From positions 1-9,216 of the forward strand of contig JBKCHQ010000069.1 of NCBI GenBank assembly GCA_046302715.1: a stretch of 9,216 bases of DNA, read 5' to 3'. Each line of letters opens with the position of its first letter. The first letter of the stretch is position 1. This document shows, one piece after another, positions 1 to 6,496 of this stretch. The position numbers and the translations under genes were made by a program. The notes beneath the pieces are model-generated. The model saw only the letters and a list, made by a program, of their open reading frames with translations. It ran no database searches and was not told where the DNA came from. The DNA comes from CAMCXT01 sp046302715. GTDB taxonomy: Bacteria; Bacteroidota; Bacteroidia; M30B66.

Positions 1-872
1 CACATGAGCTCACTTAAGTAGGCCACTATCTTTTTGCGTGGATAATCGGCCAAGGTTGTAAGCTGCACCAGCCGTGTGGGCGCCGGCGGTGCAAACTCAC
101 GAATATTAGATTTTTGTTCTTTGCTTAAAAATGCGGTTGCAGCAGAAGGGATAAGCGTTATGCCGCCATTATAATCCACTAGCTGCACCAGCGACAGGAT
201 ACTCCCTGCATTATAATGCACCTTGCCGTTGAGTCCTGAATTTCGGCTGCAAATTTCGAGTGCCTGATCGCGGAAGCAATGTTCTTCCGATAAAAACCAT
301 TGCTGCGATTGATCGAGATGATCGGGTTGTATGTACTTGCCCTTGGGCATTTTCTCAAGAGGTGATACATATGCCACAATTTCTTCTTCGAACAGCGGCC
401 ATGAACAAAAATGATGTTCATCGCTTCGGGTTGCCAAAACGGCCATATCCACCAAACCGTTAAGCAGCGCATGCAAAGCTTTTTCGGTGGGCATTTCGCT
501 TATATACACCCGCAAATCATGGCCCGAGGCCTCAATGTGTTGAACAAGCGGCGGAATTACCGTTGCCGCCAATGATGGAATAACACTCAAACGAATTTCG
601 CCGGTTATAGCTCCCGCAATTTCTTTTGACAATTCGCGCATCAAGTGCTGTTCGGCAAGGATGCGTTTGGCCTGCAATAACAATTGCTCCCCGGCCGCCG
701 TAAATGTTAAGGGATGCACACCACGCTTAATTATAGCAATGTTAAGCTCCTCTTCTAGTTTTTTAACCATGGCGCTTAAGGTGGGTTGGCTCACAAAACA
801 GGCATTGGCTGCTGCTACAAAATTGCGGTGTCGCTCCAGCGCTACGATGTATTCAAGTTGTTGAAAATTCAT
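1..872 (-). CDS. oxyR: OxyR-type LysR-family hydrogen peroxide sensor/regulator (C-terminus cut by window edge)
   Basis: This is a LysR-type transcription factor, and 290 codons are visible from ATG at 872-870. Family proteins are about 305 residues, so only a short C-terminal piece is missing. Residues 1-60 form the winged helix-turn-helix; the recognition-helix region VSQPTLSAMVKKLEEEL is very close to E. coli OxyR, and C25 is also shared. The regulatory domain contains EEHCFRDQALEIC. This places the peroxidatic cysteine at C199 and the resolving cysteine at C208, the same numbers as in E. coli OxyR, with the HC-x-RDQ surroundings intact. GITLIPSAA (238-246) matches the GITLLPALA segment. 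Known for the family: H2O2 oxidises C199, a C199-C208 disulfide forms, and the oxidised tetramer activates catalase and peroxiredoxin genes. The gene is divergent from the DgkA-family gene across a 119-bp gap, an arrangement in which LysR proteins often autoregulate. An internal minus-strand frame at 179-472 is spurious. Confidence 0.95.
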   Translation of the reverse strand, partial: MNFQQLEYIVALERHRNFVAAANACFVSQPTLSAMVKKLEEELNIAIIKRGVHPLTFTAAGEQLLLQAKRILAEQHLMRELSKEIAGAITGEIRLSVIPSLAATVIPPLVQHIEASGHDLRVYISEMPTEKALHALLNGLVDMAVLATRSDEHHFCSWPLFEEEIVAYVSPLEKMPKGKYIQPDHLDQSQQWFLSEEHCFRDQALEICSRNSGLNGKVHYNAGSILSLVQLVDYNGGITLIPSAATAFLSKEQKSNIREFAPPAPTRLVQLTTLADYPRKKIVAYLSELM

Positions 873-991
873 ACATATAATCTATGAATGTGTATTTAAA
901 ATAGGTCTGGTCAATATTACCAATTTTATGGTTGATTCTATCCATCGTTTCCATGTAAATTGATGTATATTAATTTTCTATTTGATGCACC
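873..991. promoter_or_regulatory. divergent oxyR-dgkA intergenic region with candidate OxyR half-operators
   Basis: This 119-bp gap must hold the promoter of the minus-strand oxyR gene and probably that of the plus-strand kinase gene. At 901-915 the sequence ATAGGTCTGGTCAAT matches 8 of the 10 fixed positions of the E. coli OxyR half-operator (ATAGnTnnnAnCTAT). A second, weaker match lies at 927-941 and keeps the GGTT core and CTAT end. The spacer between them is 11 bp, against 7 bp in the E. coli consensus, so this is only a candidate. The motif is inferred from the proteobacterial consensus. The Bacteroidetes operator may differ. Confidence 0.3.
948..978 (+). promoter_or_regulatory. weak Bacteroidetes-type promoter for the DgkA-family gene
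   Basis: TTTC at 948-951 and TAATTTTC at 971-978 are separated by 19 bp. The Bacteroidetes primary-sigma pattern is TTTG, 19-21 bp, then TAnnTTTG. Each box has one mismatch. Transcription would begin near 985, giving a very short leader before the ATG at 992. Confidence 0.3.
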
Positions 992-1360
992 ATGCAAGAA
1001 ATTAAAAGGCGAATACTGTCATTTGCATATGCCTTTCGCGGCATGTGGTGGGCGTTATGCTCACAAATCAATTTTAGAATTCATTTTCTGATGGCCTTAG
1101 TTGTAATTATCGCTGCGGTGGCATTTAAACTTGGCACCGCCGAATGGGCGGCGCTTATTCTATGCATAGGAGGTGTTATGTCGGCCGAACTTATAAATAC
1201 GGCGCTCGAAGTATTTGCCAATAAAATACATCCAGGCTTCGATAAAGAAATCGGCAAAGCAAAAGACCTTGCCGCAGCAGCTGTATTGGTCATGGCCCTT
1301 GCGGCCATCATTGTTGGATTAATTATATTTATTCCTCACGTAATAAAGCGGTTTCAATAA
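992..1360 (+). CDS. dgkA: DgkA-family membrane diacylglycerol / undecaprenol kinase
   Basis: This small (122 aa) inner-membrane lipid kinase transfers phosphate from ATP to diacylglycerol or undecaprenol. It feeds phosphatidic acid or undecaprenyl phosphate back into envelope synthesis. The family signature is clear: NFRIH at 27-31, then AELINTALE at 65-73 and GKAKDLAAAAVLV at 88-100. These supply the conserved E66, N69, E73, K91 and D92. Three membrane helices are visible, at about 32-50, 52-72 and 95-118, matching the three-helix fold. Length is typical (about 120 aa). Two positions that are acidic in E. coli DgkA appear as amides here: Q25 aligns near E28, and N77 aligns with D80. The Gram-positive-like NFRIH and INTA-E motifs leave open whether the preferred lipid is undecaprenol or diacylglycerol. 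No Shine-Dalgarno sequence is apparent. Confidence 0.9.
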   Translation: MQEIKRRILSFAYAFRGMWWALCSQINFRIHFLMALVVIIAAVAFKLGTAEWAALILCIGGVMSAELINTALEVFANKIHPGFDKEIGKAKDLAAAAVLVMALAAIIVGLIIFIPHVIKRFQ

Positions 1361-1421
1361 AAGTTGAGTAATGTCAGCTTGAGGACTAATGTATGTCATG
1401 GCAGGAGCACGAATACGACTA

Positions 1422-1429
1422 TAATTTTG
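1422..1429 (+). promoter_or_regulatory. Bacteroidetes -7 promoter box of the Hsp20 gene
   Basis: TAATTTTG matches the Bacteroidetes -7 consensus TAnnTTTG at every fixed base and lies 30 bp before the ATG at 1460. Transcription would start near 1436, leaving a leader of about 24 nt. No good TTTG -33 box is present 19-21 bp upstream (the area reads CATGG), so activity may depend on another factor. That would fit a stress-induced gene, but this is inference. Confidence 0.5.
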
Positions 1430-1459
1430 AAGTATTCAATTAAACTTAATACATAGCAC

Positions 1460-1894
1460 ATGGCACTTATCAGACAACGGGGCGCGTTCCCGATCATGAA
1501 TTCATTTTTAGAAAATTTTTGGAATACCGATGGTTTTTTGGAAGATCGATTATTTAGCGGTAGAACAACCTTGCCGTCCGTAAACATAAAAGACCTCGAT
1601 AACACTTTCGTAGTAGAATTGGCAGCTCCGGGCTTGCGCAAAGAAGATTTTTCGGTGGACTTACAAAACGGCGTTTTGCGCATTGAGGCCGAGAACAAAT
1701 ACGAAGACGAAGAGAAATCGAATAATTATGCCCGCAAAGAATTTAGCTATTCGGGATTTAGTCGCTCCTTTAGTTTGCCCGAATATGTAAAGCAGGAAGA
1801 CATCAACGCAACCTATGAAAACGGGATACTGAAACTGGTGTTGAAAAAAGAACACCAGGAATCAGCGAAGCGAAAACACATAGAGATTCGCTAA
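1460..1894 (+). CDS. Hsp20 / alpha-crystallin family small heat-shock protein
   Basis: This is an ATP-independent holdase chaperone that binds unfolding proteins in the cytoplasm. It is 144 aa, the usual size. A short N-terminal arm (1-38, rich in F, L and N) precedes the alpha-crystallin domain at about 39-132. Typical motifs are VVELAAPGLRKEDFSV (51-66), GVLRIEAE (71-78) and the closing ATYENGILKLVLKK (117-130), which carries the conserved A-x-x-x-NGIL signature. The C-terminus ends in IEI (141-143), the I-x-I motif that docks on neighbouring dimers during oligomer assembly. The first ATG is chosen because the N-terminus (MALIRQRGAFP) resembles Bacteroidetes homologues and lies just after the predicted transcription start. 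An internal ATG at 1496 is possible. A strong terminator follows, so this looks like a single-gene unit. Confidence 0.95.
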   Translation: MALIRQRGAFPIMNSFLENFWNTDGFLEDRLFSGRTTLPSVNIKDLDNTFVVELAAPGLRKEDFSVDLQNGVLRIEAENKYEDEEKSNNYARKEFSYSGFSRSFSLPEYVKQEDINATYENGILKLVLKKEHQESAKRKHIEIR

Positions 1895-1914
1895 GCACAT
1901 CTCTGTTGCGTGAT

Positions 1915-1950
1915 AAAATCCGTAGCGCCTTGCCCGCTGCGGATTTTTTT
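1915..1950 (+). terminator. rho-independent terminator after the Hsp20 gene
   Basis: A long stem pairs 1917-1927 (AATCCGTAGCG) with 1935-1945 (CGCTGCGGATT). It has one G-T wobble and a 7-nt loop, and a T7 run (1944-1950) follows directly. It starts 20 bases after the Hsp20 stop. The ATG at 1906 lies upstream of this hairpin, which argues that the next gene starts further downstream. Confidence 0.85.
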
Positions 1951-2001
1951 ATTTCAACAATTCGATACCGAATGAATATGTTCTCTACATTTATTGCCTG
2001 C

Positions 2002-3507
2002 ATGACCAAATTATATTTAGTATTCGCCTTTTTGTTTATTCAATTCAGTGTCTTTGCACAATCTGCGGCGTTCTTGCAATGCGATAGTTTGCATGCATTC
2101 CCTGGTAAAAGCAAACCTAACCCGATTGATTTTTCGGCGGCACTGAGCCTTGATGTTCAGAACGACTCCATCATCATTAAGATAAAGGTTAGCGATGAAG
2201 ATCTTAAATCAGGCATACAAGGCGACCGTGTTGAAGTATGGTTTGCCTTGCCCGACGTTTCTTTCAGCGATTACATAATTGGAGGAAAATCGGGCTCAGA
2301 GCGTATCTTCAGAAATTCGGCCGAGCCGGGCGACAATGCCCGTCTTAAACCGTTCATTTCGCAGGCCGATTATCCTGATGCGCCTCTCGAATATGAAGGC
2401 AAAATGCGCGATTTAACCTGTCCACCAAAATCTGCCTTACAAGAGCACCGTGTCTTGTTTGGCATGACGCATTTTGTGTTCACGCTTCAAAACGGAAAGG
2501 GCATCCATACCAACAGGAATCTATACGAACCCCTTAAAGCTTCATTAGGCTGGATGCCCGACGATTTGAGCCATCAAACCCAAAGTACATTTAAAACCGA
2601 GAGCGGTGGCTACACCATGCGCATTGCCATGCATGTAAATTGTTTGGGTTTTTCGTCCTGCCTGGCGAAAAAATTCAAAATATGCGTAGATGTTTTCGAC
2701 CTTGATGCAGGAACTGCTGAGGCCGATGGATTGTCATCGGCACGTAATCGTTTCTATGCAAGGCCGCAATATTTCAATCTCATTGAAACGCCCAATCCCA
2801 TTAATGTACGCATACCAGGAGTGGACGACCGAATGATAAAACGCAGTGGCATTTTACTCAATACGATTTTCAGCGGTGGTAAATGGCAGCCATTCGGATT
2901 TGGTGCAGGACCGCTCATATTTTGCGAAGGACATGTTTCTGAAGCGGGTTTGGTGGAATTTAATTTCTATCCCATTGACTTAAAATTCGAAACCGACAAA
3001 AGCATTAAGGATCTAGACATTTTGAAAATGACCCTTAATTACAAGGATGCAACACCATTTCGACAGGAAGACGTATATTTTTTGGCAGGCGAAGAACTTG
3101 TTATCTCAAAAGGATACTGCTACCGTAAAGTCCGCAACAGTAAAATGGTGAACCGCCCCTTTAAAATGGATGACGGATCGCTGGCATTTGTGCTTTACGA
3201 TTTTGAACCAGCCGAACCTTTGGGTTGGGGCGCTTACGGAAAAATGGCTGATGAATTTATCTACATTCAAAAGGTAGGGCCTCAAAACAAACCCTTATTT
3301 TCGGGGGGGCAACGTTTGGAGGTGTTGCATACCGCAACGCTCGGGGAAACCGACAATGTAAGCTGCGAAAATGTAGAAGATGTTGAATATAACTGGATAG
3401 AAACGGGCAAGCGCTTTAAGGTAAAAATCAAGGGACTCGAAAAAAAATACGATCGTGAGTTTATTTTCAAACTCGGTGGCTCTGGCGAGTTTAGATTGGA
3501 GAAATAG
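2002..3507 (+). CDS. secreted protein of unknown function, possible CBM9/DOMON-like beta-sandwich domain
   Basis: I do not recognise the family. The frame is open from 1906, but that start lies before a terminator hairpin. The ATG at 2002 gives 501 aa with a clean signal peptide: MTKLYLVFAF, a hydrophobic core, then SVFA with cleavage after A19 before Q20. ATGs at 1972 and 1978 are alternatives. The mature protein is beta-rich. DRVEVWF (75-81), GGYTMRIAMHV (202-212) and KICVDVFDLD (226-235) resemble the alternating strands and the D-x-D ending of family-9 carbohydrate-binding or DOMON-like domains. This is a pattern impression, not a proven match. The C-terminal 200 residues look like further beta structure and end in GGSGEFRLEK, with no T9SS sorting domain or lipobox. 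It is therefore predicted to be periplasmic or released. It precedes the S46 peptidase by 63 bp, but that gene has its own candidate promoter, so linkage is uncertain. Confidence 0.8.
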   Translation: MTKLYLVFAFLFIQFSVFAQSAAFLQCDSLHAFPGKSKPNPIDFSAALSLDVQNDSIIIKIKVSDEDLKSGIQGDRVEVWFALPDVSFSDYIIGGKSGSERIFRNSAEPGDNARLKPFISQADYPDAPLEYEGKMRDLTCPPKSALQEHRVLFGMTHFVFTLQNGKGIHTNRNLYEPLKASLGWMPDDLSHQTQSTFKTESGGYTMRIAMHVNCLGFSSCLAKKFKICVDVFDLDAGTAEADGLSSARNRFYARPQYFNLIETPNPINVRIPGVDDRMIKRSGILLNTIFSGGKWQPFGFGAGPLIFCEGHVSEAGLVEFNFYPIDLKFETDKSIKDLDILKMTLNYKDATPFRQEDVYFLAGEELVISKGYCYRKVRNSKMVNRPFKMDDGSLAFVLYDFEPAEPLGWGAYGKMADEFIYIQKVGPQNKPLFSGGQRLEVLHTATLGETDNVSCENVEDVEYNWIETGKRFKVKIKGLEKKYDREFIFKLGGSGEFRLEK

Positions 3508-3518
3508 TGCATTAACGT

Positions 3519-3549
3519 TTTGCAATTGACCGAATTCTGAGTTTATTTG
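3519..3549 (+). promoter_or_regulatory. Bacteroidetes-type promoter of the S46 peptidase gene
   Basis: TTTG at 3519-3522 is a perfect -33 box. After a 19-bp spacer, TTTATTTG at 3542-3549 matches TAnnTTTG except at the second base. Transcription would start near 3556, about 15 nt before the ATG at 3571. The in-frame TTG at 3547 overlaps the -7 box and so is unlikely to be the start codon. Confidence 0.5.
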
Positions 3550-3570
3550 CGCCACAATTTTAAAGACCCT

Positions 3571-5745
3571 ATGAAACGAAATTTATGGATTGCGCTTACC
3601 CTAGTAGGCTTATTGATTCGATTGCCTTTAAAGGCCGATGAAGGCATGTGGTTGCCGCTCTTACTCAAAGCAATGAATGAGAAAGAGATGAAAAAAATGG
3701 GCTGCAAGCTCAGTGCCGATGAGATTTATAACGTGAACAAATCATCATTAAAAGATGCTGTTGTAATGTTTAGCGGCGGATCGTGCTCGGCAGAAGACAT
3801 TTCGGCCGAAGGATTATTGCTTACCAACCATCACTGCGGCTACGAAGCCATACAAACCAACTCAGCGGTAGATCACGATTATCTTACCGATGGATTTTAT
3901 GCCAAAACACGTGCCGATGAACTGCCAACCGGCGGCATTACCGCATCATTTTTAATTAGTATTACCGATGTTACTGCGCTTGTTCTGGAGGGGGTAACGC
4001 CTTCCATGAGCGAATCGGAACGTACAGCAAAAGTGCGTCAAAACAGCAAAGCCATCGAAACCGAAGCCACCAATGGTAATGGTTACAATGCCGCAGTTAA
4101 GTCATTTTTTGATGGCAATGCCTATTTTAAATTCGTGTATGAAACATTTACCGATGTTCGCTTGGTTGGAGCACCGCCCGAATCGGTGGGTAAATTCGGA
4201 GGCGACACCGACAACTGGATGTGGCCGCGTCATACCGGCGACTTTTGCATGTTGCGCGTATATGCGGGCCCCGACAATAAACCCGCAGCACCATCGCCCG
4301 AAAACGTACCCTATAAGCCAAAGCATTTCCTTCCTATTTCGCTCGACGGAGTGAAAGAAGGCGATTTCACCATGGTGATGGGCTATCCCGGTCGCACCGA
4401 CCGTTATCTTACTTCTTATGGAGTGCAAGCTGCATTGGATTTAACAAATCCTGCTGTGGTGAAAATTAGAGATAAGAAGCTAAAGATTATGAAGGAAGAT
4501 ATGGATGCCTCTACCGACATCCGCATCAAGTACGCCTCAACGTATGCACAAACGGCGAACTATTGGAAGTATTTTATCGGACAGAGCGAACAACTCACTA
4601 ACAATAATGTAATTCAGAAAAAACAGGATCTCGAAATACGTTTCAACCAATGGGCGGGCGCCGATTCTGAACGACAAAAAAAATATGGTTCGGCACTTAC
4701 CGAAATCGAAAATGCCTATAACGATTATCGTAAAGTAATATTAACCCGTACTTACCTTATCGAGGCTATTTTACAAGGCGCCGCCATTGGAGGCATTGCT
4801 ATGGAGATGTCGCAGTTGGCAGAGGTTCTTAATGACTCGGTAAATTCTGCTGCAGCTATTGAGGAGGTTAAAGCTCAGGTAGGTCTCATGTACAAAGACT
4901 TCAACGAGCCTACCGACCGCAAACTCATGGAAGCCATGATTGCCATGTATATGAGCGATTTGCCTAAAGAGGCTCAGGCGCCCATCTTCGATACCATTCG
5001 CATTAAATGGAAGGGCAATGTAGCTGCCTTTGTTAACGATATGTACAGTCGCTCCATATTCGCATCGGGCGATAAATTCATGCGTTTTCTTGATAAGCCA
5101 TCAGTTGAAGTATTGGAGAACGACCCCGCAGTTGTTTTCTCGGGCAGTGTTCGAAAATATTTTATGGACAACTATCGTCCCAAAATTATGGAGATTCAGG
5201 CGCGTCTTGATAAGGGTAACCGCAGTTTTGTGGCTGGTCTTATGGAAATGATGCCCGAAAAGAAATTTTATCCCAATGCTAATTCTACCATGCGCCTAAC
5301 TTATGGCCAGGTGAAAGAATATGATCCGCGCGATGCTGTTGAATATGAAGAATACACCACTTTAAAAGGAGTTATTGAGAAAGAAGATCCATCAAACCCT
5401 GAATTTCATGTACCGGCGCGTTTAAAAGAACTTTACATGCTCGGCGATTATGGCATTTACGGTAAAGACGGCCAACTGAATACCTGTTTTATTTCTACAA
5501 ACGATATTACCGGCGGTAACTCGGGAAGTATGGTAGTAAACGGCAAAGGCGAGTTAATTGGTTGCGCATTCGATGGCAACTGGGAAGCCATGAGCGGTGA
5601 TATTTTCTTCGAAGATAAAATTCAGCGCACCATTTCGGTGGACATCCGTTATGTGCTCTTCCTAATAGATAAATTAGGAGGTGCCGGTCATTTGGTAGAC
5701 GAAATGAAGCTGATGAAAAAAGGCAAGGAAGTAAAGCGAAGCTAA
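3571..5745 (+). CDS. S46 family dipeptidyl-peptidase, DPP7-like (periplasmic serine exopeptidase)
   Basis: This 724-aa S46 peptidase removes dipeptides from the N-termini of oligopeptides in the periplasm. It has a signal peptide (MKRNLW, hydrophobic core, cut after LKA at residue 22). The chymotrypsin-like triad is complete: H88 in LLLTNHHCGYEAI, D224 in WPRHTGDF and S651 in GGNSGS. N215 and W216 match residues that hold the substrate N-terminus in Pseudoxanthomonas DAP BII. The central helical domain (about 270-570) is present, and the C-terminal ISVDIRYVLFLIDK segment is typical. Eighteen residues after the serine, in FDGNW, lies G669. DPP11 enzymes, which cut after Asp/Glu, carry Arg here, while DPP7-type enzymes carry Gly. 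I therefore infer preference for hydrophobic or broad P1 residues. The usual Pro after GNSGS is Met (SGSM). Length is normal (about 700-730). The ATG at 3571 is chosen over an upstream TTG because it starts the signal peptide. Confidence 0.95.
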   Translation: MKRNLWIALTLVGLLIRLPLKADEGMWLPLLLKAMNEKEMKKMGCKLSADEIYNVNKSSLKDAVVMFSGGSCSAEDISAEGLLLTNHHCGYEAIQTNSAVDHDYLTDGFYAKTRADELPTGGITASFLISITDVTALVLEGVTPSMSESERTAKVRQNSKAIETEATNGNGYNAAVKSFFDGNAYFKFVYETFTDVRLVGAPPESVGKFGGDTDNWMWPRHTGDFCMLRVYAGPDNKPAAPSPENVPYKPKHFLPISLDGVKEGDFTMVMGYPGRTDRYLTSYGVQAALDLTNPAVVKIRDKKLKIMKEDMDASTDIRIKYASTYAQTANYWKYFIGQSEQLTNNNVIQKKQDLEIRFNQWAGADSERQKKYGSALTEIENAYNDYRKVILTRTYLIEAILQGAAIGGIAMEMSQLAEVLNDSVNSAAAIEEVKAQVGLMYKDFNEPTDRKLMEAMIAMYMSDLPKEAQAPIFDTIRIKWKGNVAAFVNDMYSRSIFASGDKFMRFLDKPSVEVLENDPAVVFSGSVRKYFMDNYRPKIMEIQARLDKGNRSFVAGLMEMMPEKKFYPNANSTMRLTYGQVKEYDPRDAVEYEEYTTLKGVIEKEDPSNPEFHVPARLKELYMLGDYGIYGKDGQLNTCFISTNDITGGNSGSMVVNGKGELIGCAFDGNWEAMSGDIFFEDKIQRTISVDIRYVLFLIDKLGGAGHLVDEMKLMKKGKEVKRS

Positions 5746-5775
5746 GATTCTCGTTTTGCTGAAATATAAAACCCT

Positions 5776-5809
5776 AAAAGGTCGAAAGTGAAAGCTTTCG
5801 GCCTTTTTT
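5776..5809 (+). terminator. rho-independent terminator after the S46 peptidase gene
   Basis: AAAAGGTCGAAAG (5776-5788) pairs with CTTTCGGCCTTTT (5795-5807) along 13 bp with one G-T wobble. The loop is 6 nt (TGAAAG) and a T6 run follows (5804-5809). The flanking A and T runs mean it could also work in the opposite direction. It closes the left part of the window, 30 bp after the stop codon. Confidence 0.88.
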
Positions 5810-5876
5810 AATTGGAAGATTTTTAGTTTTTTAGCGGGGGCTAGGTAGTTAGTCAGAATTTAATAAAAAGAATAAC

Positions 5877-6380
5877 ATGATGACAATATTGGTAGTGATT
5901 CTTTCAATGGGTCTAGGTTCTCTGGGTATTCTATCTTTAATAAAAAGATCAGAAGCTAAAAAATCAAACTATTTTCGTAAAGTTAAGGGATTAAACATTT
6001 TCCTTATCTGGTTAATTTTATCCAATCTTTTATTTTACATTTATTTTCTTTTGGTAAGTCTATTATACAATTTAATTATTGTTAACTCAGATTCCTCAGA
6101 GAAAATTGATGGATCCACTGGAGGGTATTTAACAACTGAAGATGTTGCAAATGAGTATTTAAGTCTAAGTAGTTTTTTATTTTGGCTATTTATAATAGTC
6201 AATACTGTATTGTTTTTCTCTCGATTTTTCTTGAAACCTAATTCTAATTTATCATTAAGAAGCGAAACAAATGAGAGAAATTATTCAATCCTGTTAATCT
6301 TCTTAGCAATCCTTGCGTGTTTTATTTCTTTGATGTTTTTAATTATTTTATTAAATTATTCGGTTACTTATGGTGGGTAA
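5877..6380 (+). CDS. hypothetical membrane protein with four predicted transmembrane helices
   Basis: I do not recognise this 167-aa protein. Hydrophobic stretches at about 3-22, 39-69, 97-119 and 137-161 suggest four membrane passes. A basic loop follows helix 1 (KRSEAKKSNYFRKVK, 23-37), a polar Ser/Gly/Asp-rich loop lies at 70-95, and a polar loop at 120-136. By the positive-inside rule the 23-37 loop should be cytoplasmic. No catalytic or binding motif is visible. The coding sequence is strongly A/T-rich compared with the genes to its left. An ATG directly after the first (5880) is an equally possible start. The gene stands alone between a terminator and an inverted-repeat gap and shows no clear promoter. 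Confidence 0.75.
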   Translation: MMTILVVILSMGLGSLGILSLIKRSEAKKSNYFRKVKGLNIFLIWLILSNLLFYIYFLLVSLLYNLIIVNSDSSEKIDGSTGGYLTTEDVANEYLSLSSFLFWLFIIVNTVLFFSRFFLKPNSNLSLRSETNERNYSILLIFLAILACFISLMFLIILLNYSVTYGG

Positions 6381-6386
6381 ATTACT

Positions 6387-6456
6387 GCTAACAGCGTGCT
6401 AACGCTATACCACTGACGCAGGTGCAACACATGGGCTGGATCGCATATCGTTAGCG
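6387..6456. repeat. imperfect inverted repeat resembling an integron attC-like site
   Basis: GCTAACG at 6398-6404 and CGTTAGC at 6449-6455 are perfect 7-bp complements. The match continues inward imperfectly (CTAT at 6405-6408 against ATAT at 6445-6448). A further direct copy of GCTAAC lies at 6387-6392. The 58-bp span, the AAC-to-GTT arm order and the position seven bases after a stop codon recall attC sites of gene cassettes. The arms do not match the canonical RYYYAAC / GTTRRRY boxes fully, and no integrase is visible, so this is only a resemblance. A repeated palindromic element or an RNA hairpin are alternatives. Confidence 0.45.
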
Positions 6457-6496
6457 GTCCTGCTGAAAGAAATTAATTTCAACAGAAAATATTTAT

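Noticed and set aside
179..472. Minus-strand open frame of 97 codons inside the regulator gene
   Set aside because: It is in a different frame from the clear OxyR reading, which is open from 872 to the window edge with conserved motifs throughout.
3547..3570. TTG start extending the S46 peptidase by eight residues
   Set aside because: It overlaps the likely -7 promoter box and would put charged residues before an otherwise standard signal peptide that begins at ATG 3571.
6398..6455. Calling the inverted repeat a definite integron attC site
   Set aside because: The arms break the RYYYAAC / GTTRRRY rules, the inner stem is weak, and no integrase or attI is visible.
6469..6480. 12-bp palindrome GAAATTAATTTC before the hydrolase gene, considered as an operator
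   Set aside because: Short A/T palindromes are common in A/T-rich DNA, and no regulator or second copy supports it.
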